Shown piece after piece: positions 29,132-37,774 of a stretch of DNA of 64,000 bases. Both the position numbers and the translations under genes were made by a program. The stretch's first letter is position 1. Each line of letters starts with the position of its first letter. The notes below the pieces were generated by a model. The model was not told the origin of the DNA. It ran no database searches and saw nothing but the letters and a program-made list of their open reading frames with translations. Source of the DNA: Leptospira haakeii (GTDB lineage Bacteria > Spirochaetota > Leptospiria > Leptospirales > Leptospiraceae). The stretch is from the NCBI RefSeq assembly GCF_002812045.1, contig NZ_NPEG01000008.1, positions 84,370 to 148,369 of the forward strand. Direction: 5' to 3'.

Positions 29132-30356
29132 GAAGGCCGGAGACAAAATCAGGACGGAAAATTTTTCCGTACCTTCTTCTCCCGTATTTATGATACTAGC
29201 CGGAGAACATTCCGGCGATCTATTAGGCGCAGAAGTATTAAAAGAACTTAAAAAACACGATCCAGATCTTACATTTTTCGGGATAGGCGGTCCAAGAATG
29301 TTGGAAGAAGGTTTCGATTCCATCGAAGACATGGAGGAACTTTCTGTAATTGGATTTACCGCGGTATTATTTAAATACAAATTCCTAAAAGCCCTGATGG
29401 ATCGATTGGTAGAAGAAGCTATAGCGCGTTCTTGCACGCATGCAATCCTAGTCGATTATCCCGGTTTCAATCTCAGACTAGCGGCCAGGCTAAAAGAGTT
29501 AGGGATCAAAGTTATCTTCTATGTTTCCCCCCAGCTTTGGGCTTGGAATTTTGGAAGAATCCATAAGATCAAAGAATCTATAGATCTAATGTTGGTATTG
29601 TTTCCATTCGAAAAGAAGATCTATGATGATTACGGAGTCCGTTCCGTATTTGTAGGACATCCAATCGCTCAAAGGATTAAGGAGAAAATCCGAAAAGAAG
29701 CTCCTATTCCCGTGGACGAAAAACAATTAGCTCATCTGCAAACTATCACTCTTATGCCAGGATCTCGCTCTGGAGAGATCCATAGAATGTTGGATACATT
29801 ACTCCAATCTGCGGCGCTTATCCATAATGAAGCCGAAGCGGAAAAAAAACATGTACGTTTTCTAATTCCAAACATCAACCTAAAAGAAGAAGAATTCATC
29901 CGAACTAAAATTAAGGAAACGGAAGAATCTAATCCTGGTATCAAGATCGAATATTTATTCGATCGTTCTTTGAGATGTATAGAAGCTTCCGATATTGTTT
30001 TAGTAACTTCCGGAACTGCTACTTTAGAAGTTGTATATTTCGAAAAACCGATGGTGATCTTGTATAAGGTCAGCTTACTCAGCTATTTTATCTCGGCACT
30101 TCTGATCCGCACACCTTTCATCGGACTCGTCAATATTCTGAGCGGAAGAGAAACAGTGAAGGAACTCATTCAGGCAGAATGTACTCCGGAAGAAACAGTG
30201 AGAGAAACAATGTCCATCCTGAAAAATAAAAAGTACAGGAATCAGATGATAGAAGAGATCCGCTCTGTGAAGGAGTCTTTAGGCGAGGAGCATAGTTCTA
30301 AAAACGCAAGTAGAGCGATTCTTCAGTTCTTGAAAGAAAAGTCGCCAGCCGTTTAG
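29079..30356 (+). CDS. lpxB: Lipid-A-disaccharide synthase
   Basis: 425 residues. LpxB joins lipid X and UDP-2,3-diacylglucosamine at the inner membrane. Motifs: ILAGEHSGDLLGAEVL, FFGIGGPRM, YVSPQLWAWNFGRIHKIK, FVGHPIAQRI, LMPGSRSGEIHRML and SGTATLEVVYFEKPMVILYKVS, all in family order. The product has about 35 extra N-terminal residues if the GTG at 29079 is used; the true start may lie slightly inside. Directly after lpxI, which makes its substrate. Confidence 0.95.
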   Translation: MATSRKLTLPKKSSLKPKKAGDKIRTENFSVPSSPVFMILAGEHSGDLLGAEVLKELKKHDPDLTFFGIGGPRMLEEGFDSIEDMEELSVIGFTAVLFKYKFLKALMDRLVEEAIARSCTHAILVDYPGFNLRLAARLKELGIKVIFYVSPQLWAWNFGRIHKIKESIDLMLVLFPFEKKIYDDYGVRSVFVGHPIAQRIKEKIRKEAPIPVDEKQLAHLQTITLMPGSRSGEIHRMLDTLLQSAALIHNEAEAEKKHVRFLIPNINLKEEEFIRTKIKETEESNPGIKIEYLFDRSLRCIEASDIVLVTSGTATLEVVYFEKPMVILYKVSLLSYFISALLIRTPFIGLVNILSGRETVKELIQAECTPEETVRETMSILKNKKYRNQMIEEIRSVKESLGEEHSSKNASRAILQFLKEKSPAV

Positions 30357-30380
30357 GAATTCCAACAAACGGAGTTGATA

Positions 30381-32741
30381 CTATTCCTTCATGCAGCCTA
30401 CACTGTTCTCTTTTATCTTAAACGCAAACGCTGAGATTGGCACTGCCGAATTTGATTCACTGGAAAGTGAGTAAGTATTTCCAGTCACAAAATATTTAAC
30501 TGAATCAGAATCAATATAGGAATTCGCAGTGGCGCTTATGTTTTCCCCCTTCCAATAAACATTTCTTTTAGGAGGGCTGCCAGGATTCCAATAATCGAAC
30601 CCCATTTCGAACTTTGAAGGAACAGGTACAGGAAATTCGCCTTTACCCTTCCAGATCGTATTTGAAAGTTTCACCTTATCTATGGTGACATACATTCTAT
30701 CATGAATGTCTAGGAAATTATTTCCGTTAAATCGTATATTACCGTCCGAATCCAAACTTTCCGGGATCAAATCTCCGCCGCAGAAAGAAAAGCTTGGAAC
30801 ACCCCAGGCTAAATTGATTGTCTCAAAATCTATTCCGAAATAAGGATTATCGGTGCCGTAAGTAAAATAAGAATTCAGTTTAGCAGTTCCGGAACCGGTA
30901 ATACTTGCATCCAATCTAGATTGAGAAGGCGCAAATTTCAAACCGACATCCAACTTGCCCATAGTAGGAAGTCCAAAATCCCATTTTACTTCCTTAGAGG
31001 TCAGTTTGAGACTACCCGTTGGATTTTCTAAAAAATATTTATAAATAGGAGTTCTGGTAAAATTAATTTCAGGGATTAATTTCTCCATCCTAGTATGGAT
31101 ATCTTCTCTAACCCATTGGCGAACAGATCTATATAGAGGAAAAAAGTTAGAAAGAACGATTGAGTCCGTCTCTAACTCCAGATTATATTCTCCCTGAAGA
31201 GGAAAATAAGAAGTCCCATCTCCCTTCACTCCCTTTCTGTATCCGGTTTTTCCTTTTAGATTCGCAGACCAAGGAAGGCCAAATTGTTTTCCTTTAAGTT
31301 TTGCTTCCAAAACTCCCGCAGGATTCCAAGCAAGCTCCCCATCTTTTATCTCCAAATCCAAATAAGGATCCTTCCATATAAAATCTTGGAGAGAGAATTT
31401 AGCTTCTGACTTCATCCAATCCCCATAACTTCCTGTCTCAGTTCCTTTCCAATGTAGATCCAGGCTTCCACCTAAAGTTTTCAGATCGGAAGATACTGGC
31501 AGAAAATTACGGATATCATCTAAGTCTTGGACAGTGAGGCTTAAATCCCAGGACTTCAGCCCCTTCTCATTTTTAGATTTGAGAAGAGTAAGTTTATCTT
31601 CTCCGGAGAATACTTTATGTTCTTCAGTGAAGACATCTCCTTTTTGATTGCGGGTCCATTCATGTTCCAGATCTATATCTTTCCATTCCCAAACTTCAGT
31701 TTGTAGAGGAAGTTCCTGTAAAACGATCCCTTTCACATTCGAAAATTCTGTTTTACCTTGGACCTGCAAATTAGTTCCGTCTGACTCTAAAATGGCATGG
31801 CCCGAAATTTTTCCCTTCTTAGGAAAGAATTGGGAGAATTCAGAATACAAACCTCCGGAAGATTCTGCCTTTGCATTTTTAAACAGAATTTCCAGATTCA
31901 TATTCTTGCTTCCGATATCGGTGCTGAATCTTCCGCTTACATATCTAAATCCAGGGATTGGAAATAAAGAATCGGAAATTTGAACATTGATCTTAGTATC
32001 CTCTTTTCGGATATCAAAATCGATTCCTTTCACATTCTCCAGAAGTACTTTGCCACCTTTATAAACTGTGACCGTAGTATCTTCTAATCTGATCTCAGGA
32101 ATATTGATCTTATGAATATAGGATAATATTTCCCCCGAGATCTTATCTTCTAGATCAATACTCAATTGTGCATTACGCACACGGATCGCCCTTACGGAAG
32201 GTTGCCCCTTCCAAAGACCTCTTAATAATAATTCAATTTTGTTTGCTTTGAAGATCATTCTTTGAGAGGCAAAGTCCTCATCGCTGGAAATTTTCAGATC
32301 TTCTATAAATACATGGTTCGGGAATTCGTATTCTACAACTCCTAAAGTCACTGCCCTATCTAATTCTTCATTAATGAATCCGCGCGTGAGTTCCTTCACT
32401 CCGCGTAAATCCAGGACTCTTCTTACGAAGTACCATTCCGCAGTTTCTTTTGCTGCTGCTAACAGAAGGAAAATCGTAATTAAGGCTATGGAGATCTTTC
32501 TAAAGGAAGGTTTTTCAATAATAGATTGTATCTTTCTAAAAGAAGAAGATACGAATCGGTACAGTTTAGTTGGGACAGCGATCTGAAATGTAACGCTGTC
32601 CTTTTTAAAGAATGGATTTTTAGGGAGAGGAATTGTGAAAAAAATTACCGTTGGAGAACCTGGCTGATTTTCTCCGAGGTTTCCTTCAGTACTAGGCTTT
32701 CCGGAAATTTCTGTAATCCCTCTTCCAGAACCAACTGACAT
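30381..32741 (-). CDS. AsmA/TamB-like membrane-anchored envelope protein
   Basis: 786 residues. A polar N-terminus of about 80 residues precedes a single transmembrane helix (SIALITIFLLLAAAKETAEW). A long beta-rich periplasmic region follows with AsmA-like features: FKANKIELLLRGLWKGQPSVRAIRVRNAQLSIDLED near the start, then repeats of antiparallel strands. AsmA-clan proteins form grooves that move phospholipids or shape outer-membrane assembly. The only in-frame ATG at 32741 makes the gene overlap the TPR lipoprotein by 97 bp; no ATG, GTG or TTG lies between 32645 and the transmembrane segment, so either the overlap is real or an ATT-type start is used. Confidence 0.75.
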   Translation of the reverse strand: MSVGSGRGITEISGKPSTEGNLGENQPGSPTVIFFTIPLPKNPFFKKDSVTFQIAVPTKLYRFVSSSFRKIQSIIEKPSFRKISIALITIFLLLAAAKETAEWYFVRRVLDLRGVKELTRGFINEELDRAVTLGVVEYEFPNHVFIEDLKISSDEDFASQRMIFKANKIELLLRGLWKGQPSVRAIRVRNAQLSIDLEDKISGEILSYIHKINIPEIRLEDTTVTVYKGGKVLLENVKGIDFDIRKEDTKINVQISDSLFPIPGFRYVSGRFSTDIGSKNMNLEILFKNAKAESSGGLYSEFSQFFPKKGKISGHAILESDGTNLQVQGKTEFSNVKGIVLQELPLQTEVWEWKDIDLEHEWTRNQKGDVFTEEHKVFSGEDKLTLLKSKNEKGLKSWDLSLTVQDLDDIRNFLPVSSDLKTLGGSLDLHWKGTETGSYGDWMKSEAKFSLQDFIWKDPYLDLEIKDGELAWNPAGVLEAKLKGKQFGLPWSANLKGKTGYRKGVKGDGTSYFPLQGEYNLELETDSIVLSNFFPLYRSVRQWVREDIHTRMEKLIPEINFTRTPIYKYFLENPTGSLKLTSKEVKWDFGLPTMGKLDVGLKFAPSQSRLDASITGSGTAKLNSYFTYGTDNPYFGIDFETINLAWGVPSFSFCGGDLIPESLDSDGNIRFNGNNFLDIHDRMYVTIDKVKLSNTIWKGKGEFPVPVPSKFEMGFDYWNPGSPPKRNVYWKGENISATANSYIDSDSVKYFVTGNTYSLSSESNSAVPISAFAFKIKENSVGCMKE

Positions 32742-33289
32742 CTTTTGTATTCCTTAATTCTGTAGAAGCTGACTACTACGGTCTCATAGTAAAATAGATC
32801 TTTTTCAAAGTTTTTCTCTCTAGAAGCTCTGCCTAAAATCCCAAGAGCCTGGCCATATTTCTCATCTTCGAAATACGCTCTTGCCCACATTTTTTTGCGG
32901 GTAACAGACTCAAAATCGCGATCTACATTGTCCGATTTACGGAAATGAACGATAGCATTGTCATAGTCGTTGATCCCAAGGTATGCAGAACCTAAATAAT
33001 GGTCCAGATGTTGAAGATTACGACCATCTTTGGAATTTTGCACTTCTCTCAACACGAGGGAAGCTTCTTTGAAAGATTCGATTTTTAGTAAAAGTTTGGA
33101 TTTTTGGAGGAGTAGCTCGGAACGTCTTTTGTCTTCAGGGTGTAGATCGCTTAATTGCTGGTCTATTCGCTTGATTTCCGCTCGGACCTGGGTCTCTAAA
33201 TTGGCGGAAACCGCCCCTTCTTTTTGTGTACTTGCACAGTAGAGGAGGAATTGAGCTCCGATAAACAATATTGTCAGATATTTACTCAT
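32645..33289 (-). CDS. TPR-repeat lipoprotein
   Basis: 214 residues with a signal peptide and lipobox LLYC (Cys18). From about residue 60 it contains TPR-like helical pairs (LDHYLGSAYLGINDYDNAIVHFRKS, KMWARAYFEDEKYGQALGILGRAS, YYETVVVSFYRIKEYKRCQLVLEEGLQKFPE). A periplasmic scaffold role is likely. It starts 4 bp after the helicase stop and overlaps the AsmA-like gene, so helicase, lipoprotein and AsmA-like gene form one transcript. Confidence 0.85.
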   Translation of the reverse strand: MSKYLTILFIGAQFLLYCASTQKEGAVSANLETQVRAEIKRIDQQLSDLHPEDKRRSELLLQKSKLLLKIESFKEASLVLREVQNSKDGRNLQHLDHYLGSAYLGINDYDNAIVHFRKSDNVDRDFESVTRKKMWARAYFEDEKYGQALGILGRASREKNFEKDLFYYETVVVSFYRIKEYKRCQLVLEEGLQKFPESLVLKETSEKISQVLQR

Positions 33290-33293
33290 TTTC

Positions 33294-35756
33294 TCATCCG
33301 ATTTTCAATTTTTCGAGCTCTTGCAGGAAATCACTAGTCTCCTGTTGTCTGGTTTCCTCGTTAGAAAGCCAGTCCAAAGTCTCCGGATCTATTTCCTTAA
33401 GGAAGCGAGAAGGTTCGGAGGTCAATTGCTCCCCAAATTTGCGGCGATTAGCGGCACCTGTCAAGCATAAATGCCTCTTCGCCCGAGTCATCGCTACATA
33501 CATCAAACGGCGCTCTTCGTCTACAGATTGGTCTTCTACTGTGGCTCTTCCGGAAGGTAAGATCCCCTCTTCTAGTCCTACGACATAAACAGACTCGAAT
33601 TCCAATCCTTTGGATTGGTGAATGGTGAGTAACTGTACTCTGTTATCTTCCTTTTCATCATTCGGCTCATCTTCCATAAGCATCGCCAAACGGTTGATAA
33701 AGTCGAATAATGTGGATTTTTCGCCCGAGTCATTATTCTCTTCGAAGAACGCCAACATGTTCACAAGCTCGGACATATTATAGATACGAGCCTTTGCGAC
33801 CTTTTCTTCTTTCTCTTCCAACACGATCTCTTTTTCAAGACCCAGATCTGCAATTAACTCTCGTAATGCGAAGAATAATCTCGGAGAAGAAGAAAACTTC
33901 TTCTTAGCCTTTTCGATCAGATTTACGAAATTATAGATCTCTGAAGAAATTTTACGGTTCAAATCCGGAATAAAATCAGGAGATTCGCATACTCTGAATA
34001 ATGTCTCATAAAGAGATTCTTTGTTCTGAGCCGCTTTTTCATGCACAAGAGAGATGGAACCGGCGCCTATCCCGCGTTTTGGATAATTAATAATTCTTAA
34101 TAAAGATGCATCGTCCTTTTGGTTGGCGATTAGACGGATATAAGAGATCAGGTCTCGCACTTCTTTACGGTCAAAGAAATTATAACCACCCACTACCTTA
34201 TAAGGCATTTCCCTAGCTCGGAATGCTTCTTCAAAAGGTCTGGACTGGAAGTTCGTACGGAATAAGATCGCGATCTGGCTTCCTTTTCTCGCTTCTTTGA
34301 TGATCTCTTCTCTGATCTTGTCCGCAACCCATTCCGCTTCGTCTTTCTCGTCTCCCCTCTCTACGTATTTTACTTTGAGAGCGCCAGGCACCTTAGAAAA
34401 AAGTTCTTTGGATCTTCTGGAAAGATTATGGCGAATCAGAGAGTTCGCGGCAGAGACGATTATATCTGTGGATCTATAATTCTCTAAGAGACGAATAACG
34501 TTTGCACCTTTAAAATCATTTTCGAATCCAAGGATCAAACTTACATCAGAACCTCTGAATGCATAGATAGACTGATCATCATCACCTACCACGCATAGAT
34601 TGTCCGATTCTCCCATAAGAGCTCTTAAAAATTCATATTGGATCGGGTTTGTATCTTGGAACTCGTCCACCATAAAGTATTGGAACTTTTTATGATATTC
34701 ATCTCTTACTTCTTCAAACTGTCTCAAAAGTTTAGAAGGTAAAAGGATTAGATCGTCGAAATCGATAGAGTTCTGTTCTTTTAAAGTGTCCTGGTATTGT
34801 TGGAAAAGAGAAGCAGCCAAAAGATCTCCCTCATTCATAGAGGTTCTCATATCGGCTAAATAATCCTCTCCTGAGTTTTTGATCCTGGAAATTTTAGAAA
34901 GTACTTCCATGATCTGAGGACGTTTAGGTTCTAATTTTTGGGCAACAAGCATTCCGGTCACAAGACCTTCCTGGTCAGCTTGGTTCAGAAGTAAGAAAGG
35001 TTGTTTATATTCAAGCTTCTCAATATGTTTTTTTAATATTCCAAGTCCGAGAGAATGGAATGTGGAAAGAGTAATCCCTTTTAATAAATTTCTTGGGATC
35101 AGTTTACGAACTCTTTCTCCCATTTCCTTTGCACTTTTGTTAGTGAAGGACAATGCAACGATCTTTCCGGCCGGGATATGATGGTCCTGGATCATATGGG
35201 CGATACGATTAGAAATCACTCTTGTTTTCCCAGAACCTGCACCTGCAAAAATCAAAAGAGGACCATGAATAGTTTGGACTGCACGAGCTTGTTCGGGAGA
35301 TAAACTTTGAAAAATAGCGGCGGAATCCCGAGGCTCCTTAGGCCTTTCTTCTCTTTTTCTTTTGGGAGCAGAAGGTTTTTCTTCGGATAAAGTTTCAGCG
35401 GTTTCGGAACTTTCCGTAAGCTCCGATTCGACCTCGGTTGCAACTATAACTTTTATCTGGTCTGGAGTTCCTACCACTGACTCAGGTTCAATTTCTTTTG
35501 GTTCTTCCGAAACTTCGGCTGGAGTTGAAACGAACTCTAGGGCCTCATTTTCTGAAAAATCATTTTCTTCGTAAAAGGAAGAGCCGTAAGATTCCTCTTG
35601 AACTTCTTCTTGGATAGAAGAAGCGGGAGTTCCTACCACTTGCGGAACTTCTGAAAAGCTGAGTAATGGTAGATCTTGCGCAGGTTCCTCCGGCTTTATA
35701 TCCGAAATTTCCAGATGGGAAAACAGGTCCAGACTTTGATTAGTATCTTCTTTCAT
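33294..35756 (-). CDS. UvrD/PcrA/Rep-family DNA helicase with acidic N-terminal extension
   Basis: 820 residues. The superfamily 1 helicase core starts near residue 150: Q-motif LSPEQARAV, Walker A GAGSGKT at 172-178, DEFQDTNP, VVGDDDQSIYAFRGSD, LLENYRST, LLTIHQSKGLEFESVYVVGL and RRLMYVAMTRAK. Members unwind DNA in repair and in clearing replication or transcription complexes. The first 145 residues are unlike other family members: acidic, Ser/Glu/Pro-rich, with VVGTP twice (40-44 and 94-98). Each VVGTP is encoded by a copy of the dispersed GGTAGGAACTCC motif. The extension is probably disordered. It is divergent from the Nudix gene. Confidence 0.95.
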   Translation of the reverse strand: MKEDTNQSLDLFSHLEISDIKPEEPAQDLPLLSFSEVPQVVGTPASSIQEEVQEESYGSSFYEENDFSENEALEFVSTPAEVSEEPKEIEPESVVGTPDQIKVIVATEVESELTESSETAETLSEEKPSAPKRKREERPKEPRDSAAIFQSLSPEQARAVQTIHGPLLIFAGAGSGKTRVISNRIAHMIQDHHIPAGKIVALSFTNKSAKEMGERVRKLIPRNLLKGITLSTFHSLGLGILKKHIEKLEYKQPFLLLNQADQEGLVTGMLVAQKLEPKRPQIMEVLSKISRIKNSGEDYLADMRTSMNEGDLLAASLFQQYQDTLKEQNSIDFDDLILLPSKLLRQFEEVRDEYHKKFQYFMVDEFQDTNPIQYEFLRALMGESDNLCVVGDDDQSIYAFRGSDVSLILGFENDFKGANVIRLLENYRSTDIIVSAANSLIRHNLSRRSKELFSKVPGALKVKYVERGDEKDEAEWVADKIREEIIKEARKGSQIAILFRTNFQSRPFEEAFRAREMPYKVVGGYNFFDRKEVRDLISYIRLIANQKDDASLLRIINYPKRGIGAGSISLVHEKAAQNKESLYETLFRVCESPDFIPDLNRKISSEIYNFVNLIEKAKKKFSSSPRLFFALRELIADLGLEKEIVLEEKEEKVAKARIYNMSELVNMLAFFEENNDSGEKSTLFDFINRLAMLMEDEPNDEKEDNRVQLLTIHQSKGLEFESVYVVGLEEGILPSGRATVEDQSVDEERRLMYVAMTRAKRHLCLTGAANRRKFGEQLTSEPSRFLKEIDPETLDWLSNEETRQQETSDFLQELEKLKIG

Positions 35757-35789
35757 CCGATTTTATGAGGGCAAAAAACAGGCCGGGAT

Positions 35790-35811
35790 CCGAAAAATTC
35801 GAATTTTTCGG
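35790..35811. promoter_or_regulatory. Perfect 22-bp palindrome in a divergent promoter region
   Basis: CCGAAAAATTC is followed directly by its reverse complement. With a 2-nt bulge the symmetry continues to GGG/CCC on either side. It lies 34 bp from the helicase start codon and 108 bp from the Nudix start, in the only region from which both can be transcribed. It could be an operator for a dimeric regulator or a hairpin in the helicase leader. It does not resemble a LexA site known to me. Confidence 0.5.
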
Positions 35812-35919
35812 CCCTAGTCGTAAGCGACATAATCCTGATTTTTCTCTTCTTGTCAACCGCGTACAGGCAAAGGTTTGCGAATCTGAAAGGATTTCAAAAA
35901 ACTGGAAGAAACGGCAGAT

Positions 35920-36504
35920 ATGCAAGAATTCCGCCCAGAAAATTACCTCCCCGATTCCAATCTTTGGGAAGAAGGAAAAAAAACTTCTGCATTCAAAACT
36001 CCAATTTTTGAATTAGTCTCCGTTCCGAAAGTTTCTCCGGACAAAACAATCTCTGGCAATTTTTTCAAAGTGGAATCCAAGGATTGGGTGAATGTAATTG
36101 CACTCACCTCAGATGAAAATGTGATTCTGATCGATCAATACAGACACGGATTACATTCTTATTGTCTGGAAATCCCAGGCGGCATCGCTGAAAAAAATTC
36201 AATCTTAGAATCAGCGCAAGCAGAACTGAGAGAAGAGACCGGCTTTGTCTCGGACGAGTGGGAATATTTAGGAAAGGTTTCCGCAAATCCCGCCTTCATG
36301 AACAATTGGTGTCATACTTATATCGCCAGAAATGTATATCCTCATCCGGGTGGACAAGATCTGGACGAAAGCGAACAAATAGAAGTGTATCAATATCCTC
36401 TAAATAAAATCCCCGAAATTTTAGAGAAAAATATCCTACACCACGCAATTGTCGTGGCGGCATTCGGATTATTTTTTTTAAAATACGGAGAAAAGAAGAA
36501 GTAG
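35920..36504 (+). CDS. Nudix hydrolase, ADP-ribose pyrophosphatase-like
   Basis: 194 residues. EIPGGIAEKNS then AQAELREETGF is the Nudix box; the preceding EIPGG and the N-terminal strands (FFKVESKDWVNVIALTSDENVILIDQYRHG) fit the ADP-ribose/nucleoside-diphosphate-sugar subgroup. The usual Arg before EL in the box is Ala here (AEL rather than REL). That Arg normally orients the catalytic Glu, so activity may be reduced or the box shifted. It starts a plus-strand trio with the MFS gene (9 bp) and pepN. Confidence 0.87.
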   Translation: MQEFRPENYLPDSNLWEEGKKTSAFKTPIFELVSVPKVSPDKTISGNFFKVESKDWVNVIALTSDENVILIDQYRHGLHSYCLEIPGGIAEKNSILESAQAELREETGFVSDEWEYLGKVSANPAFMNNWCHTYIARNVYPHPGGQDLDESEQIEVYQYPLNKIPEILEKNILHHAIVVAAFGLFFLKYGEKKK

Positions 36505-36513
36505 AACTATCTC

Positions 36514-37773
36514 ATGACAAAATCCGCAAACGCGAGCCCATTCATCTCATTACAGGTTCCTGAATTTAGGAATTTTTTGGCCGGAAAATTTTTGGTCACA
36601 CTTTCATTCGTCATGCAATCCACCGTGGTCTTCTGGCAGATAGACCATATCACTCACGACGCATTTTTTGTAGGTTTGATCGGATTTGCAGAACTCGTGC
36701 CTAACGTAGCAGTTTCTCTTTTTTCAGGATTGGTCGTTGATAGTTTTCCAAGAAAGAAGATCATCTATCTTTCCTTAAGCGGCCTGACTTTTAGCTCCTT
36801 CTTACTTTTATTATTCACTCTTCCAGGTTTCGAATGGGTGATCGAAAAATATTGGGTTTATCCAATCTATTCAGTGATTTTTTTCTCCGGAATTTGTAGA
36901 GGGTTTTTATCTCCAAGTATCGCGGCTTATCAAACACAACTTGTCTCTAAGGAAATTTTTCCGAATGCCGCTACTTGGAGCGGTGTTGCTTGGCAGGGCT
37001 CTGCGGTTTTAGGTCCTATGCTTGGCGGACTTCTCACCGGATTTAACGGAGTACAAACTGCTTATCTTGCAGATTTCTGCATCATGGTGTTCTCATTATT
37101 TTTATTACTACTTGTTCCTTCTAAACCTGTTCCTGAAAAACAAGGGGAGAAAGAATCCATTTGGAAAAGTTTGGGAACGGGCTGGAAGTTTGTGTTCGGT
37201 CACCAATTAATCCTAGGCGCGATCAGTTTAGATCTATTTGCGGTATTATTCGGCGGAGCAGTAGCCCTTATCCCTACATTCTCTAGAGAAGTTTTAGGAA
37301 TGGGTCCTGAATATTACGGAATATTAAGGTCCGCTCCAGCAATCGGTGCGGTTCTTTGTGCATTATTTATCGCAGTCAAACCTCCTAAAACAAATTCAGG
37401 AGTAATATTACTCAGTAGTGTATTCGGTTTCGGGCTTTGTATGATCGTATTCGCACTTTCCAGGAACTTCTACTTATCTTGCGCGGCATTGATCGTAAGC
37501 GGTTCCTTCGATATGGTAAGTGTAGTGATCCGGCACACAATCGTTCAGATGTATACTCCGGAGCATATGAGAGGAAGAGTTTCCGCAGTGAATAATATAT
37601 TCATAGGCTCTTCCAATGAACTTGGAGCATTCGAATCGGGAGCGACCGCAAAAGCATTCGGTCTTGTCCCTTCAGTTGTTATAGGAGGAACGCTTACTCT
37701 TTTAACCGTAGGGATCGTTACCGCGATCGCGCCTCGTCTTCGAAAAATGGATCTAAAGGATATAACGGTTTAA
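36514..37773 (+). CDS. MFS transporter (EntS-like exporter group)
   Basis: 419 residues with 12 predicted membrane segments. The N-terminus [23 protein letters not shown] and the motif [14 protein letters not shown] (MFS loop 2-3) are clear. The C-terminal [25 protein letters not shown] is typical of the MFS_3/EntS-like exporters. Substrate cannot be told. It sits 9 bp after the Nudix gene and 1 bp before pepN. Confidence 0.88.
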   Translation: MTKSANASPFISLQVPEFRNFLAGKFLVTLSFVMQSTVVFWQIDHITHDAFFVGLIGFAELVPNVAVSLFSGLVVDSFPRKKIIYLSLSGLTFSSFLLLLFTLPGFEWVIEKYWVYPIYSVIFFSGICRGFLSPSIAAYQTQLVSKEIFPNAATWSGVAWQGSAVLGPMLGGLLTGFNGVQTAYLADFCIMVFSLFLLLLVPSKPVPEKQGEKESIWKSLGTGWKFVFGHQLILGAISLDLFAVLFGGAVALIPTFSREVLGMGPEYYGILRSAPAIGAVLCALFIAVKPPKTNSGVILLSSVFGFGLCMIVFALSRNFYLSCAALIVSGSFDMVSVVIRHTIVQMYTPEHMRGRVSAVNNIFIGSSNELGAFESGATAKAFGLVPSVVIGGTLTLLTVGIVTAIAPRLRKMDLKDITV

Positions 37774-37774
37774 T

